Positions 53,176 to 61,135 of a DNA stretch of 64,000 nucleotides are shown here, piece after piece. A program made the position numbers and the translations under genes. The stretch spans positions 62,001 through 126,000 of the forward strand of contig NZ_JAOEJU010000001.1 in NCBI RefSeq assembly GCF_025447595.1, given 5' to 3'. The notes beneath the pieces are model-generated. The model did not search any database. It had not been told where the DNA came from and saw only the letters and a list, made by a program, of their open reading frames with translations. Every line of letters starts with the position of its first letter. Positions within the stretch are counted from its first letter, which is position 1. The stretch comes from Pseudomonas koreensis (GTDB taxonomy: Bacteria > Pseudomonadota > Gammaproteobacteria > Pseudomonadales > Pseudomonadaceae).

Positions 53176-54777
53176 TCAGCGGTCCGTGCGCGGCATGGTC
53201 TCTACCGACTGGACTCGCTCGGATTTATCTGCCGAACACCAGCGATTCCTGCCTTGCTGTTTCGCCTGATAGAGACAAGTGTCGGCCGCTTTCAGCAGCG
53301 CGGTCGGCGTCACTGATTCGTCAACCGGATAGCCTGTCGTGATCCCTGCACTGGCGGTGACGTATCCGAGCGGGTGCCCGGCATGATCCAGTTTCAGTGA
53401 ACGAATGGTCTGCAGAATGTCTTCGGCCACCTGAATCGCCCCGGTGCTGTCGGTATCGGGCAGCAGCACGGTGAATTCCTCGCCGCCGTAGCGCACGGCC
53501 AGGTCCGAGGGCCGCTTGACCGCTTTGCGGATACCGTCGCCGACCGCGATCAGGCAGTCGTCGCCAGCGGCGTGGCCGTACTGGTCGTTGTAGCGTTTGA
53601 AGTAGTCGACATCGAGCATGATCAGCGACAGTGGGGTGCCCTGACGTCGGGCGAGGCGAATCTCGTCGGCGAGTGCCGCATCCAGGCGCCGACGGTTGCC
53701 CAGACCGGTGAGGCTATCCGTGAGCGCCATGTCGCGCATGGTCTTGTGGGCCGAGCGAATCTCCCGCTCCATAGCCATGCGCTGGCGCAACTGGCTCAGC
53801 ACGATCAGCCCGAAACAGGCCAGCACCAGAATCAGGAACACCAGCACGAAACCGTTTTTCAGCAGGTCCTGGCGCCACGGCGCGATGATCGAATCCCGGG
53901 ACAAACCGGCCTCCACCACCAGTGGATAGGTGCTCAGCGCGCGGTAGCCGTACAGACGCTCGGTGTCGTCGACCACGGCCCTGACTTGAGCGACGCCTTC
54001 GCTGGCGTTGGGCAGATAAGTCTTGAAGATCTCGCTGTTGGCCAGGCTCTTGCCGACCACCGATGCAATGAACGGCCTTCGTACCAGGATCGTACCGTCG
54101 CGCATGGCCAGCACCAGCGCACCTTTGTCATCGATCCGGAAGTCACCGTAATAGTCGACGAAATAGCTGACCTTGACCGTGCCCAGCAGCACGCCGGCGA
54201 ATGAGCCGTCGGGATTGTTCAGGCGGCGGGAGATAGGAATGATCAGGTCGTGAGTGGAGCGGCTTTCCACCACCTGGCCGATACGCACGTGACGATCATC
54301 ATGGTCGCGGTGGTACTGGAAGTAATCGCGGTCGGCATTGTTGGCCGTCTCGGGCGTTACTTCTTTGTCGGTCACGATCCAGTGTCCGTCAGGGCCGTAG
54401 ATGAACAGGCCGTGCAACTGCGGCATGATTTTCGACTGTTGCACCAGCAATTTATGAATGCGTGGTACGTCGAGGTTTTGCAGGCCATCGCCTTCGACCC
54501 GTTCAGCCAGCCCCGCCGTGACCACATCGACCTGGCGAATGGTGTCTTCGGCATGCTGCGCGGTAGCGCGAGCGAGGTTGGTCACCGAGTCGCGCGCGGA
54601 CGAAAACACTGAGCGATAGTCGCGCCACGTGCGCCAGCTCTCGACCGCCAGAAAGGCCACCACCACCATCAGCATGAAGCTCACGGTCAGCCGGAACGTC
54701 GAGCCGGCCCTCACCGTTTTGATGGACGTGCGCGTTGGCTCGTCTGTGGCAGGCGTTTGTGGAGAGCGTCCGGGCAT
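53176..54777 (-). CDS. GGDEF diguanylate cyclase with extracellular Cache sensor
   Basis: The 533-residue protein has a membrane helix near residues 30-47, a periplasmic dCache-type sensor (about 50-310, with IYGPDGHWIVTDKEVTPE and NADRDYFQYHRDH) and a second helix near 318-340. The cyclase domain follows: DSLTGLGNRRRLDAALADEI near 362, MLDVDYFKRYNDQYGHAAGD near 395 and the catalytic RYGGEEFTVLLPD near 437. An RPSD motif five residues before GGEEF fits the inhibitory c-di-GMP site. It synthesises cyclic-di-GMP. It is convergent with the second adhesin gene, and the EAL protein lies beyond the first adhesin, so both ends of c-di-GMP turnover bracket the adhesins. Confidence 0.92.
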   Translation of the reverse strand: MPGRSPQTPATDEPTRTSIKTVRAGSTFRLTVSFMLMVVVAFLAVESWRTWRDYRSVFSSARDSVTNLARATAQHAEDTIRQVDVVTAGLAERVEGDGLQNLDVPRIHKLLVQQSKIMPQLHGLFIYGPDGHWIVTDKEVTPETANNADRDYFQYHRDHDDRHVRIGQVVESRSTHDLIIPISRRLNNPDGSFAGVLLGTVKVSYFVDYYGDFRIDDKGALVLAMRDGTILVRRPFIASVVGKSLANSEIFKTYLPNASEGVAQVRAVVDDTERLYGYRALSTYPLVVEAGLSRDSIIAPWRQDLLKNGFVLVFLILVLACFGLIVLSQLRQRMAMEREIRSAHKTMRDMALTDSLTGLGNRRRLDAALADEIRLARRQGTPLSLIMLDVDYFKRYNDQYGHAAGDDCLIAVGDGIRKAVKRPSDLAVRYGGEEFTVLLPDTDSTGAIQVAEDILQTIRSLKLDHAGHPLGYVTASAGITTGYPVDESVTPTALLKAADTCLYQAKQQGRNRWCSADKSERVQSVETMPRTDR

Positions 54778-55003
54778 CGACTGTTCCTTGAAAGCGTTGT
54801 GAATCTTCAGCTGGCAAACAGTATGACAAGGATCGGCGGCTAATCGGGGCCAGCACTGTTATCGACAGATTGATTCGGGCTGATTGTCCTTTTCTGGTTG
54901 ACGGTGAAACGCTTTTCAGACGGTTTATCGCTTTCAGGCGAGTCAGTAATCTGTGCCCATCTTGAACGCAAACGAACTCACACAACTAAAAAGGGATTCA
55001 CAC

Positions 55004-55636
55004 ATGAGCACTCCAACTTACAACCGCCTGAACAAAGACGACGCCGTGGTTCTGCTGGTCGACCACCAGACCGGCCTGATTTCTCTGGTTCAGGACTTCT
55101 CGCCAAACGAGTTCAAGAACAACGTGCTGGCGCTGGCCGATCTGGCCAAATTCTTCGAGTTGCCGACCATCCTCACCACCAGTTTCGAACAAGGCCCGAA
55201 CGGCCCGCTGGTGCCGGAACTCAAGGAAATGTTCCCGGACGCGCCGTACATCGCCCGCCCAGGCCAGATCAACGCCTGGGACAACGAAGACTTCGTCAAG
55301 GCGATCAAGGCCACCGGCCGCAAGCAGATCATCATTGCCGGTGTCGTGACCGACGTGTGCGTAGCGTTCCCGACCCTGTCGGCGCTGGCGGAAGGGTTTG
55401 ACGTGTTCGTGGTGACCGACGCTTCCGGCACCTTCAACACCACAGTGCAGCAAGCCGCGTGGAACCGCATGACCCAGGCCGGCGCACAAATGATGAACTG
55501 GTTCTCGGTGGCCTGCGAACTGCACCGCGACTGGCGCAACGACATCGAAGGCCTGGGCAATCTGCTGTCGCAGCGCATCCCCAACTATCGCAACCTGATG
55601 AATGGCTACGCGGCACTGACGGCTCATCAGAAATAA
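55004..55636 (+). CDS. ycaC: YcaC-like isochorismatase-family hydrolase
   Basis: The 210-residue protein (GGGA before ATG 55004) has the conserved Asp in VVLLVDHQTGLISLVQD near residue 20 and the nucleophile Cys in IAGVVTDVCVAFPTLSALAE near 118. A further FNTTVQQAAWNRMTQAGAQM helix is typical of YcaC, an oligomeric hydrolase of unknown substrate. The longer frame from 54953 is rejected because the family begins at MSTPTYNRL. A strong terminator follows. It is paralogous to the gene at 33233. Confidence 0.88.
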   Translation: MSTPTYNRLNKDDAVVLLVDHQTGLISLVQDFSPNEFKNNVLALADLAKFFELPTILTTSFEQGPNGPLVPELKEMFPDAPYIARPGQINAWDNEDFVKAIKATGRKQIIIAGVVTDVCVAFPTLSALAEGFDVFVVTDASGTFNTTVQQAAWNRMTQAGAQMMNWFSVACELHRDWRNDIEGLGNLLSQRIPNYRNLMNGYAALTAHQK

Positions 55637-55653
55637 TCTGACGCGTAAAAACG

Positions 55654-55684
55654 AAAGCCTGCCCTGAAAAGCAGGCTTTTGTTG
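55654..55684 (+). terminator. intrinsic terminator after the ycaC-like gene
   Basis: AAAGCCTGC (55654-55662) pairs perfectly with GCAGGCTTT (55671-55679), with a CCTGAAAA loop, followed by TGTTGTTT. Confidence 0.9.
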
Positions 55685-55696
55685 TTTGCAGAAAAC

Positions 55697-55733
55697 CAAA
55701 AAAAAACGCCCACCAAAATATCAAGGTGGGCGT
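55697..55733 (-). terminator. intrinsic terminator of the FAD oxidoreductase gene
   Basis: ACGCCCACC (55706-55714) pairs with GGTGGGCGT (55725-55733). On the minus strand the stem is followed by a run of nine or more T (the A-run at 55697-55706), a strong terminator about 70 bases past the gene's stop. Confidence 0.85.
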
Positions 55734-55800
55734 CTGGGAAGATCCGGCTCAACAAGGAGGAGTTGGCCGGGCAGGGTATCGGAGCAGCGGTTTTGCGCTA

Positions 55801-57003
55801 TCAGGCCACCGGGATCAGCGGGTCGGCCGCTGCCAGGGCGGTGGCGCGGTCAGCCGCCGGTGGGTAGATCCAGACGGAGTTGATCTGCTGTTTCAGTTCC
55901 TTGGCTTCCTGGCCCACCAGTTTCAACTGGCGATCCCAGCCTTCGGTGTACACGGCGCCCCAGGCACCGAGGTCCAGGCAGGTCACGTATTTGGGTTGGC
56001 TGTAGGTCATCGGCTCGACCCCGATCAGGTCCGCTGCCACGTTGTTGCCGGCGTAACGGCCCAACGCGATAGCGTGCTGGCAGGACATCGCGGCGAAGTT
56101 GCCCAGATCGTCGGTGGCGGCATAGGCCACATCGCCCGTGGCATAGATTCCGCTGCTGCCGAGCACTTTCAGGTGGCCATCGACCGACAGGCGACCCTGA
56201 CGATCCCGGCTGCCGTTGATTTGCTCGGTCAACGGGCTTGCCTTGAAGCCTACGGTCCAGATCACAGTGCTGGATTCGATGCGCTGGCCGCCCGCCAGGG
56301 TCACGCCGCCGGCATCGACCGAGGCGACGCTTGCGCCCACCACCCACTCAATGCCCAGATGCTCGGACGCTTCGATGATGGACGGACGAATGCCGTCGCC
56401 CATGGTCGCGGCAATGTCCTTGCTGCGATCCACCACGATCACCCTGATGTCGGCGTCGTCGCCCAGCACGGCACGCAGGCGGGCCGGCATTTCGGTGGCG
56501 GTTTCGATCCCGGTGAAGCCGCCGCCGGCCACCACAACGGTATTGCGCGCCGGGCTGTCCGGCAGATCCTTGAGGGCGCGGATATGCGCTTCGAGACGTG
56601 TGGCCGACTCGATTTCATCGACATCGAAGGTATGCTCGGCGAAACCGGCCAGATCAGGACGCATCAGGCGACTGCCGGCGGCGAGCACCAGGCGGTCGTA
56701 GTTGAGTGTGCCCTGGGTGCCCGACAGATCGCGGTAGACCACTTGCTTGTTGCCCGACTCGATACTCTCGGCCACGCCCTGCACGAACTTCACGCCGACC
56801 GCCGCAAAAAGATCACCCAGCGGTGCCTTCATGGTGTGTACGTCCGGCTCGTAGAAACGTGGGCGAATGCGCAGTTCTGCTTGCGGTGCCAGCACCGTGA
56901 TCTGAACGTCATTGCGATCATGCTGGTCCAGCAGGCGGGCAGCGCTCAGTGCGCTCCAGACACCCGCGAACCCGGCGCCGATGATGAGAATTTGCTGTTT
57001 CAT
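55801..57003 (-). CDS. NAD(P)/FAD-dependent oxidoreductase (NDH-2-like)
   Basis: The 400-residue protein begins MKQQILIIGAGFAGVWSAL, the FAD-binding fold. A second dinucleotide fold is TVVVAGGGFTGIETATEMPA near 160, and the FAD-closing segment is SSGIYATGDVAYAATDDLG near 290. This layout is that of the pyridine-nucleotide disulfide reductase-like family that includes type II NADH dehydrogenases and rubredoxin or ferredoxin reductases. No redox Cys pair is evident near the FAD site, favouring quinone or one-electron acceptors. A dyad (57146-57157) lies about 150 bases upstream, so control by the FixJ-type module is likely. Confidence 0.85.
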   Translation of the reverse strand: MKQQILIIGAGFAGVWSALSAARLLDQHDRNDVQITVLAPQAELRIRPRFYEPDVHTMKAPLGDLFAAVGVKFVQGVAESIESGNKQVVYRDLSGTQGTLNYDRLVLAAGSRLMRPDLAGFAEHTFDVDEIESATRLEAHIRALKDLPDSPARNTVVVAGGGFTGIETATEMPARLRAVLGDDADIRVIVVDRSKDIAATMGDGIRPSIIEASEHLGIEWVVGASVASVDAGGVTLAGGQRIESSTVIWTVGFKASPLTEQINGSRDRQGRLSVDGHLKVLGSSGIYATGDVAYAATDDLGNFAAMSCQHAIALGRYAGNNVAADLIGVEPMTYSQPKYVTCLDLGAWGAVYTEGWDRQLKLVGQEAKELKQQINSVWIYPPAADRATALAAADPLIPVA

Positions 57004-57145
57004 GAGTGTTCTCCAGCCTGCAGGAATGAATGGGTGGGTTGTAACAGGGCGAGGTTTGCGTCGCTGGAGAGGATGTTAATGAGGGCGAGGGGAGCGAACC
57101 ATTCAACATGGGGTTAGTCTGGGCACCCATGGGTTTTAGAAAACT

Positions 57146-57157
57146 ATACCGAAGTAT
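57146..57157. promoter_or_regulatory. ATACC-N3-GTAT dyad upstream of the FAD oxidoreductase gene
   Basis: ATACCGAAGTAT overlaps the last codon of the receiver gene and lies 143 bases before the oxidoreductase start at 57003. The core equals that of the 2427 palindrome. An ACCCATGGGT palindrome lies 20 bases further along. Confidence 0.55.
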
Positions 57158-57522
57158 TAAGAGCGGTCGCCGAGAAGGCGTTCGATGCACTTCAGCAACT
57201 CGCCGCAATGAAAGGGTTTGGGGAAAACGGGCAAGCACCTGGCCTCAGGAAGCAGGGCAATATTGGGGTTGCCGGTGATGAAAATGGTCGGGATTTTCGT
57301 GCCCGTTTCCAGCAGGATTTTATGCAGTTGAATGCCCGACATCCCCGGCATCTGGATATCGGAAATCAGACAGGACGCAACGTCCGGTCCATCGGACGCA
57401 AGGAATGCTTCGGCACTGGCGTAAGTGCGCACGGTATAACCACTCGACCGCAACAGGCCATCGAGAGCAGTGCGCACGGATTCATCGTCATCGACAATCG
57501 TAATGACAGCGGTAGAGGACAT
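57157..57522 (-). CDS. receiver-only response regulator
   Basis: From the ATG at 57522 (AGG eight bases upstream) the protein is 121 residues. The receiver has ITIVDDDESVRTALDGLLRS near 8, the phosphoacceptor in LISDIQMPGMSGIQLHKILL near 53, IFITGN near 78 and the Lys in PVFPKPFHCGELLK near 98. It has no output domain. It closely resembles the protein at 1891-2280 and lies next to a FixJ regulator and a histidine kinase, so it may compete for or relay phosphate from the same kinase. The longer frame to 57606 adds an unrelated segment. A dyad (57605-57616) lies about 88 bases upstream. Confidence 0.9.
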   Translation of the reverse strand: MSSTAVITIVDDDESVRTALDGLLRSSGYTVRTYASAEAFLASDGPDVASCLISDIQMPGMSGIQLHKILLETGTKIPTIFITGNPNIALLPEARCLPVFPKPFHCGELLKCIERLLGDRS

Positions 57523-57604
57523 TTCAATACCTGCGTATTCGCACGGGGCGGGAATGAAGTCAGCCCCAGGTTGCAAAATACGCTGTAGAGAATCGCCGCA
57601 CACC

Positions 57605-57616
57605 ATACATGGGTAT
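57605..57616. promoter_or_regulatory. ATACC-N3-GTAT dyad (reverse) upstream of the receiver-only regulator
   Basis: ATACATGGGTAT (reverse ATACCCATGTAT) lies between the receiver gene and the FixJ gene, and is identical to the core of the 61022 site, including the flanking ACC. It is placed like the 2347 site before the paralogous receiver. Confidence 0.6.
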
Positions 57617-57637
57617 TACGCCGTGCTCATCGCAGGT

Positions 57638-58255
57638 TCACTTCAACGCCGCGTCCATTCGCACCAGATCGGCGAACGTTCTTGCTGCCATCTTGCGCAT
57701 GGCCTGGCCGCGATGAATCTTCACGGTGATCTCGCTCAAGCCGATTTCTGCCGCGATCTGTTTATTCATCAGCCCTGACACGGCCAGCGACATGACGGTC
57801 TGCTCACGAGGCGTCAGCGTTGCAAAGCGGTTGCGCAAGTGTTCGTTGTCGCGCTCGGATTCGCGACGCGCTCTGTCCCTTGCATGAGCCGTGGACACCG
57901 CATCGATCAGATCCTGCTCGCGGAACGGTTTGGCGAGAAAGTCCACGGCACCGGACTTCATGGCCCGGACCGTCATGGCGATGTCGCCGTACCCGGTCAT
58001 GAAGATGATCGGCAGGCTGACGTTGGCCGCCACCAGTTCATTCTGAAAATCCAGCCCGCTGGTGCCTTGCAACCGTACATCCAGCACCAGGCATGAAGGC
58101 AGATCCGGACGCGGGTACTGCATGAATTCGGCGACGGAGCCGAACAGCGCCACCTGCAATCCGATCGAGCGCAACAGGCTGCCCAACGCCTCACGCAGCG
58201 GTGCATCGTCATCGACGATGAATACGAATGGTTGGTTGTTGATGATTTTGCTCAT
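57638..58255 (-). CDS. FixJ-family response regulator
   Basis: The 205-residue regulator has FIVDDDAPLREALGSLLRSI near residue 12, the phosphoacceptor in LVLDVRLQGTSGLDFQNEL near 58 and IIFMTGYGDIAMTVRAMKSG. The DNA-binding domain starts near 140 (LTPREQTVMSLAVSGLMNKQ, SEITVKIHRGQAMRKM). Its start overlaps the stop of the histidine kinase gene by four bases, the mark of a coupled pair. It is the probable cognate regulator and a candidate to bind the ATACC-N3-GTAT dyads. The truncated fragment at 11382 is a near copy of its N terminus. Confidence 0.93.
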   Translation of the reverse strand: MSKIINNQPFVFIVDDDAPLREALGSLLRSIGLQVALFGSVAEFMQYPRPDLPSCLVLDVRLQGTSGLDFQNELVAANVSLPIIFMTGYGDIAMTVRAMKSGAVDFLAKPFREQDLIDAVSTAHARDRARRESERDNEHLRNRFATLTPREQTVMSLAVSGLMNKQIAAEIGLSEITVKIHRGQAMRKMAARTFADLVRMDAALK

Positions 58256-59796
58256 GGCGTGGCGTCCTGCAACGGCAGTGCGAATCGCAATGACGCTCCC
58301 TGGCCGACGGTGCTGGTTGCCCAGATTCGCCCGCCATGAAAATCGATGATCGAGCGGCAGATCGATAGTCCCATGCCCAGTCCTTTTTCCTTGGTTGTGA
58401 AGAATGGATTGAATAACGATGGCAATACTTCGGCGCTGATGCCGGGTCCCTGATCCGCAACCTCCAGCACTACTTCATCGGCGCTGATCCAGGAGCGGAC
58501 ATGCAGAATTCGCTGGCCCACTCCAACGACCTCCATCGCATGGCAGGCATTGATGATCAGGTTGATGATCACCTGCTGAAGTTGAACCCGATCCACATTG
58601 ACCAGCCCCGCGCCAGCAGCCAGTTCAACCTTGGGACTGATGCCGTGATGGCTGATTTCCTGCCTCACCAGACACAGCGATTCGCTGACGATGTCATCCA
58701 GCGACTGACGCTGACGCAGGGGATCGCACTTGCGCGACATTGCCCTGATCCGGCTGATGATGTCGCTGGCGCGACAGGCGCTCGCGACGATTCGATCGAG
58801 TGAGTCGAGCGCTTCCTTGAGATCAGGTTGCGGGCGTTCCAGCCAGCGGCGACAGGCTTCGCCACTGCTGGTGATGGCCGTCAGCGGCTGGTTGACTTCG
58901 TGGGCAATCGAGGCGGCCAGTTCACCCAATGAGGTGACGCGGGTGACATGGGCCAGTTGCGTGCGGGCATGAAACAGCGCTTCTTCGGCCTGCTTGCTGG
59001 CTGTGACATCCATGATTGCGCCGAGGTATTCGGTTCGCCCCTGATGCGAGGAGAGGGCCGTCGCAATCATGTGAATGTGTTTGATGCGTTCGTCCGGCAT
59101 GCGCAGGCGCAGTTTGATTTCGATTTGCGGCTGATGGCGTGCTGCCTGGGCAAATACCGCTCGTGCCAGGAGTTGATCCTCGGGGTGAATCCGGGCGAGG
59201 ACCAGGCTCGTGGTCGGCGTAACGTGCAGCGGATATTCGAAGATCCTTGCCGACTCGTCAGACCAGGTCATCGTCTCGCTGTCACCGTGAAAACCGATGC
59301 TGCCAGTCTGACTCAGGCGTTGCGCGCCCAGCAGATACGCCTCGTTCTGCCGCAGACAGTCGGCAGCATGCTTGCTGCGCACGGCGAGAAAGGTGATGGC
59401 CGACAACGCCGTCAGACAGCGGAAATAGCCGGTGGTCGAACTCCACTGATGATAGCCGCCGTTGTAGACATAAAGCGCGGTCAGCAGGCCGATACAGAAC
59501 ACTGCAACGGTGATCACCACGCTGATCGAAAACAGGTTGGCGGCCATCAGCAGGAGGGTGATGTAGAGGATGGTCGGCGCCCAGTCGGTGTGGGTCTCGG
59601 AGTTGATGACGAAAATGCCGCACGCCACGATCACGCCCACGACCCAGCCCAGTGAGGTGAACACCGGGTTCTGGTGTGTACCGGGCGAAAATGTATTCGG
59701 CCGCAGGTGTTTGAAGAACAGCCTGCCGACGCCCAGCTGAAGACGCAGACGCCAGTTGTCCGTGTTGGCAGACCTGTTCATGTTCATGTCGGCCAT
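58252..59796 (-). CDS. membrane PAS-domain sensor histidine kinase
   Basis: The 514-residue kinase has several membrane segments (about 48-135, including LGWVVGVIVACGIFVINS and LYITLLLMAANLFSISVVIT), a PAS domain (about 165-275), and then the kinase. The H-box is LAASIAHEVNQPLTAITSS near 296, the N-box is VIINLIINACHAMEVVGVG near 415, and the G-boxes are EVADQGPGIS and TTKEKGLGMGLSICRSII. Its kinase core resembles that of the 1827-residue protein (GLGMGLSICRSI). It is coupled to the FixJ gene. The stimulus is unknown. The membrane part suggests it senses membrane or periplasmic conditions. Confidence 0.92.
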   Translation of the reverse strand: MADMNMNRSANTDNWRLRLQLGVGRLFFKHLRPNTFSPGTHQNPVFTSLGWVVGVIVACGIFVINSETHTDWAPTILYITLLLMAANLFSISVVITVAVFCIGLLTALYVYNGGYHQWSSTTGYFRCLTALSAITFLAVRSKHAADCLRQNEAYLLGAQRLSQTGSIGFHGDSETMTWSDESARIFEYPLHVTPTTSLVLARIHPEDQLLARAVFAQAARHQPQIEIKLRLRMPDERIKHIHMIATALSSHQGRTEYLGAIMDVTASKQAEEALFHARTQLAHVTRVTSLGELAASIAHEVNQPLTAITSSGEACRRWLERPQPDLKEALDSLDRIVASACRASDIISRIRAMSRKCDPLRQRQSLDDIVSESLCLVRQEISHHGISPKVELAAGAGLVNVDRVQLQQVIINLIINACHAMEVVGVGQRILHVRSWISADEVVLEVADQGPGISAEVLPSLFNPFFTTKEKGLGMGLSICRSIIDFHGGRIWATSTVGQGASLRFALPLQDATP

Positions 59797-59935
59797 GCCC
59801 TTCTTGTTTTTTCGGGTTCGAGACGATGCCGGCCCACTCTAAAAACAATCGAGGCTGCCCGATAGGACAAATATCCCTGAAATCCTGCCAGACGGCCTGC
59901 GCCCGAAACAGACGCAGGCCGCTTTTAACGGGCTC

Positions 59936-60907
59936 TCAATAGTCCCAGAAAGCCGCGATCCAGCGGAATGCGTCACCGTTCAGCGCAACCCGGCCAACGG
60001 AGGGGAAGGGCAAGTGCGTCGCGACGAACAGCTCACCGCTCGCGGCCGCTTCCTGCATCAGGCGGACCCGAACGCGCACCGACTCTTCGGGATCGTGTTC
60101 GAAACCGTTGTGCCAGTCCGGATGGTCGAAGGCGACCGGGAACAGGGCATCCCCGGCGAAAGTCAGTTTCTCGCCGTTGGAGGTCACGTAAACCACACTG
60201 TGTCCCGGCGTGTGGCCGCCGGTCATTTTGGCCACCACACCCGGCGCCACTTCATATTCGTCGTCGAAGGTCCGCACCCGGTCGCGATAGTGCTCGATGA
60301 ATTGTTGGGCCGTGATCCGCAGAACGTCTGGCACTGGCGAAGGCATGGCGGTGTGGGAGAAGTCCGGCGATGTCCAGAAGTCGACTTCGGTTTTCGCCAC
60401 ATGGATGCGCACATCCGGACGCAGACGGTTTTTCACTTCATCGACCAGCAGGCCGCCGACATGGTCCATGTGCATGTGGGTGATGATGATATCGGTCACC
60501 GACTCAAGGCTGATCCCGGCGGCGTCCAGCCGTTTGGGAAATTGACCGGCGCGGGGGAAACCGGGGAACTGGCCGCCCAGCCCGGCGTCGACCAGAATCA
60601 CCTGGTCAGCGCTGCGCACCACCAGCACGTTGAGCGCCCAGTCGAACGCGTCCGGCCCCAGGTACATGTCCTTGAACCAGGCCGCGCGTGCCGCCGGGTC
60701 GGCATTGGTGGACATGGTTTCGGTCGGCAGCGGCAGCACACCATCGCTGACCACCAGCACGTCGATTTCACCGACACGCACCGCATAGCGCGACGGCACC
60801 AGATCCTCGGGCGCCGACTTGAGCGAATCGGTGTTCGAGGAGTGCTGGCCCATCCATTGCTGGCCGGTTTCATCATTCTGGCTGAGAGCGTTCAGTTGCG
60901 TTGTCAT
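59936..60907 (-). CDS. metallo-beta-lactamase-fold hydrolase
   Basis: From the ATG at 60907 (GGAG seven bases upstream) the protein is 323 residues. The metal site is TDIIITHMHMDHVGGLLVDE near residue 140, with later ligands in GGHTPGHSVVYV near 235 and LTFAGDALFPVAFDH near 255. The N-terminal region (SRYAVRVGEIDVLVVSDG) and LNVLVVRSADQVILVDAGLG are typical of the fold. Such enzymes cleave lactones, esters or thioesters. The substrate is unknown, and lactonase activity is one option. Two dyads (61022 and 61042) lie about 110-145 bases upstream, so FixJ-type control is likely. The longer frame to 60964 is rejected. Confidence 0.88.
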   Translation of the reverse strand: MTTQLNALSQNDETGQQWMGQHSSNTDSLKSAPEDLVPSRYAVRVGEIDVLVVSDGVLPLPTETMSTNADPAARAAWFKDMYLGPDAFDWALNVLVVRSADQVILVDAGLGGQFPGFPRAGQFPKRLDAAGISLESVTDIIITHMHMDHVGGLLVDEVKNRLRPDVRIHVAKTEVDFWTSPDFSHTAMPSPVPDVLRITAQQFIEHYRDRVRTFDDEYEVAPGVVAKMTGGHTPGHSVVYVTSNGEKLTFAGDALFPVAFDHPDWHNGFEHDPEESVRVRVRLMQEAAASGELFVATHLPFPSVGRVALNGDAFRWIAAFWDY

Positions 60908-61021
60908 GGTTGTTCTCCGAAAGCCTGGCGTAGAAATCACGGTTGAAAGGCGCACTCCCGGCAATAGGGAATGGGCGTTTCTGCCGGATCAGTGTCCATC
61001 GCAAGGCGTTCGCGAACCACC

Positions 61022-61053
61022 ATACATGGGTATCCACGGGCATACTCAGGTAT
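61022..61053. promoter_or_regulatory. paired ATACC-N3-GTAT dyads upstream of the metallo-hydrolase gene
   Basis: Two sites, ATACATGGGTAT (61022-61033) and ATACTCAGGTAT (61042-61053), are centred 20 bases apart. That is two DNA turns and would let two dimers bind on one face. They precede the hydrolase start (60907) by about 115-145 bases. The first is identical to the 57605 site. Confidence 0.65.
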
Positions 61054-61135
61054 AGGGCAGGGCCAACGGGGCTGCGGCTTCTATCCATGAAGCAGCCAAT
61101 GCCCGAAGCGTTGCTCCGGGCATTTTGAGTTCACC

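Noticed and set aside
55726..57117. 463-residue frame opposite the FAD oxidoreductase gene
   Set aside because: The other strand has a complete dinucleotide-binding enzyme with its own start, terminator and operator.
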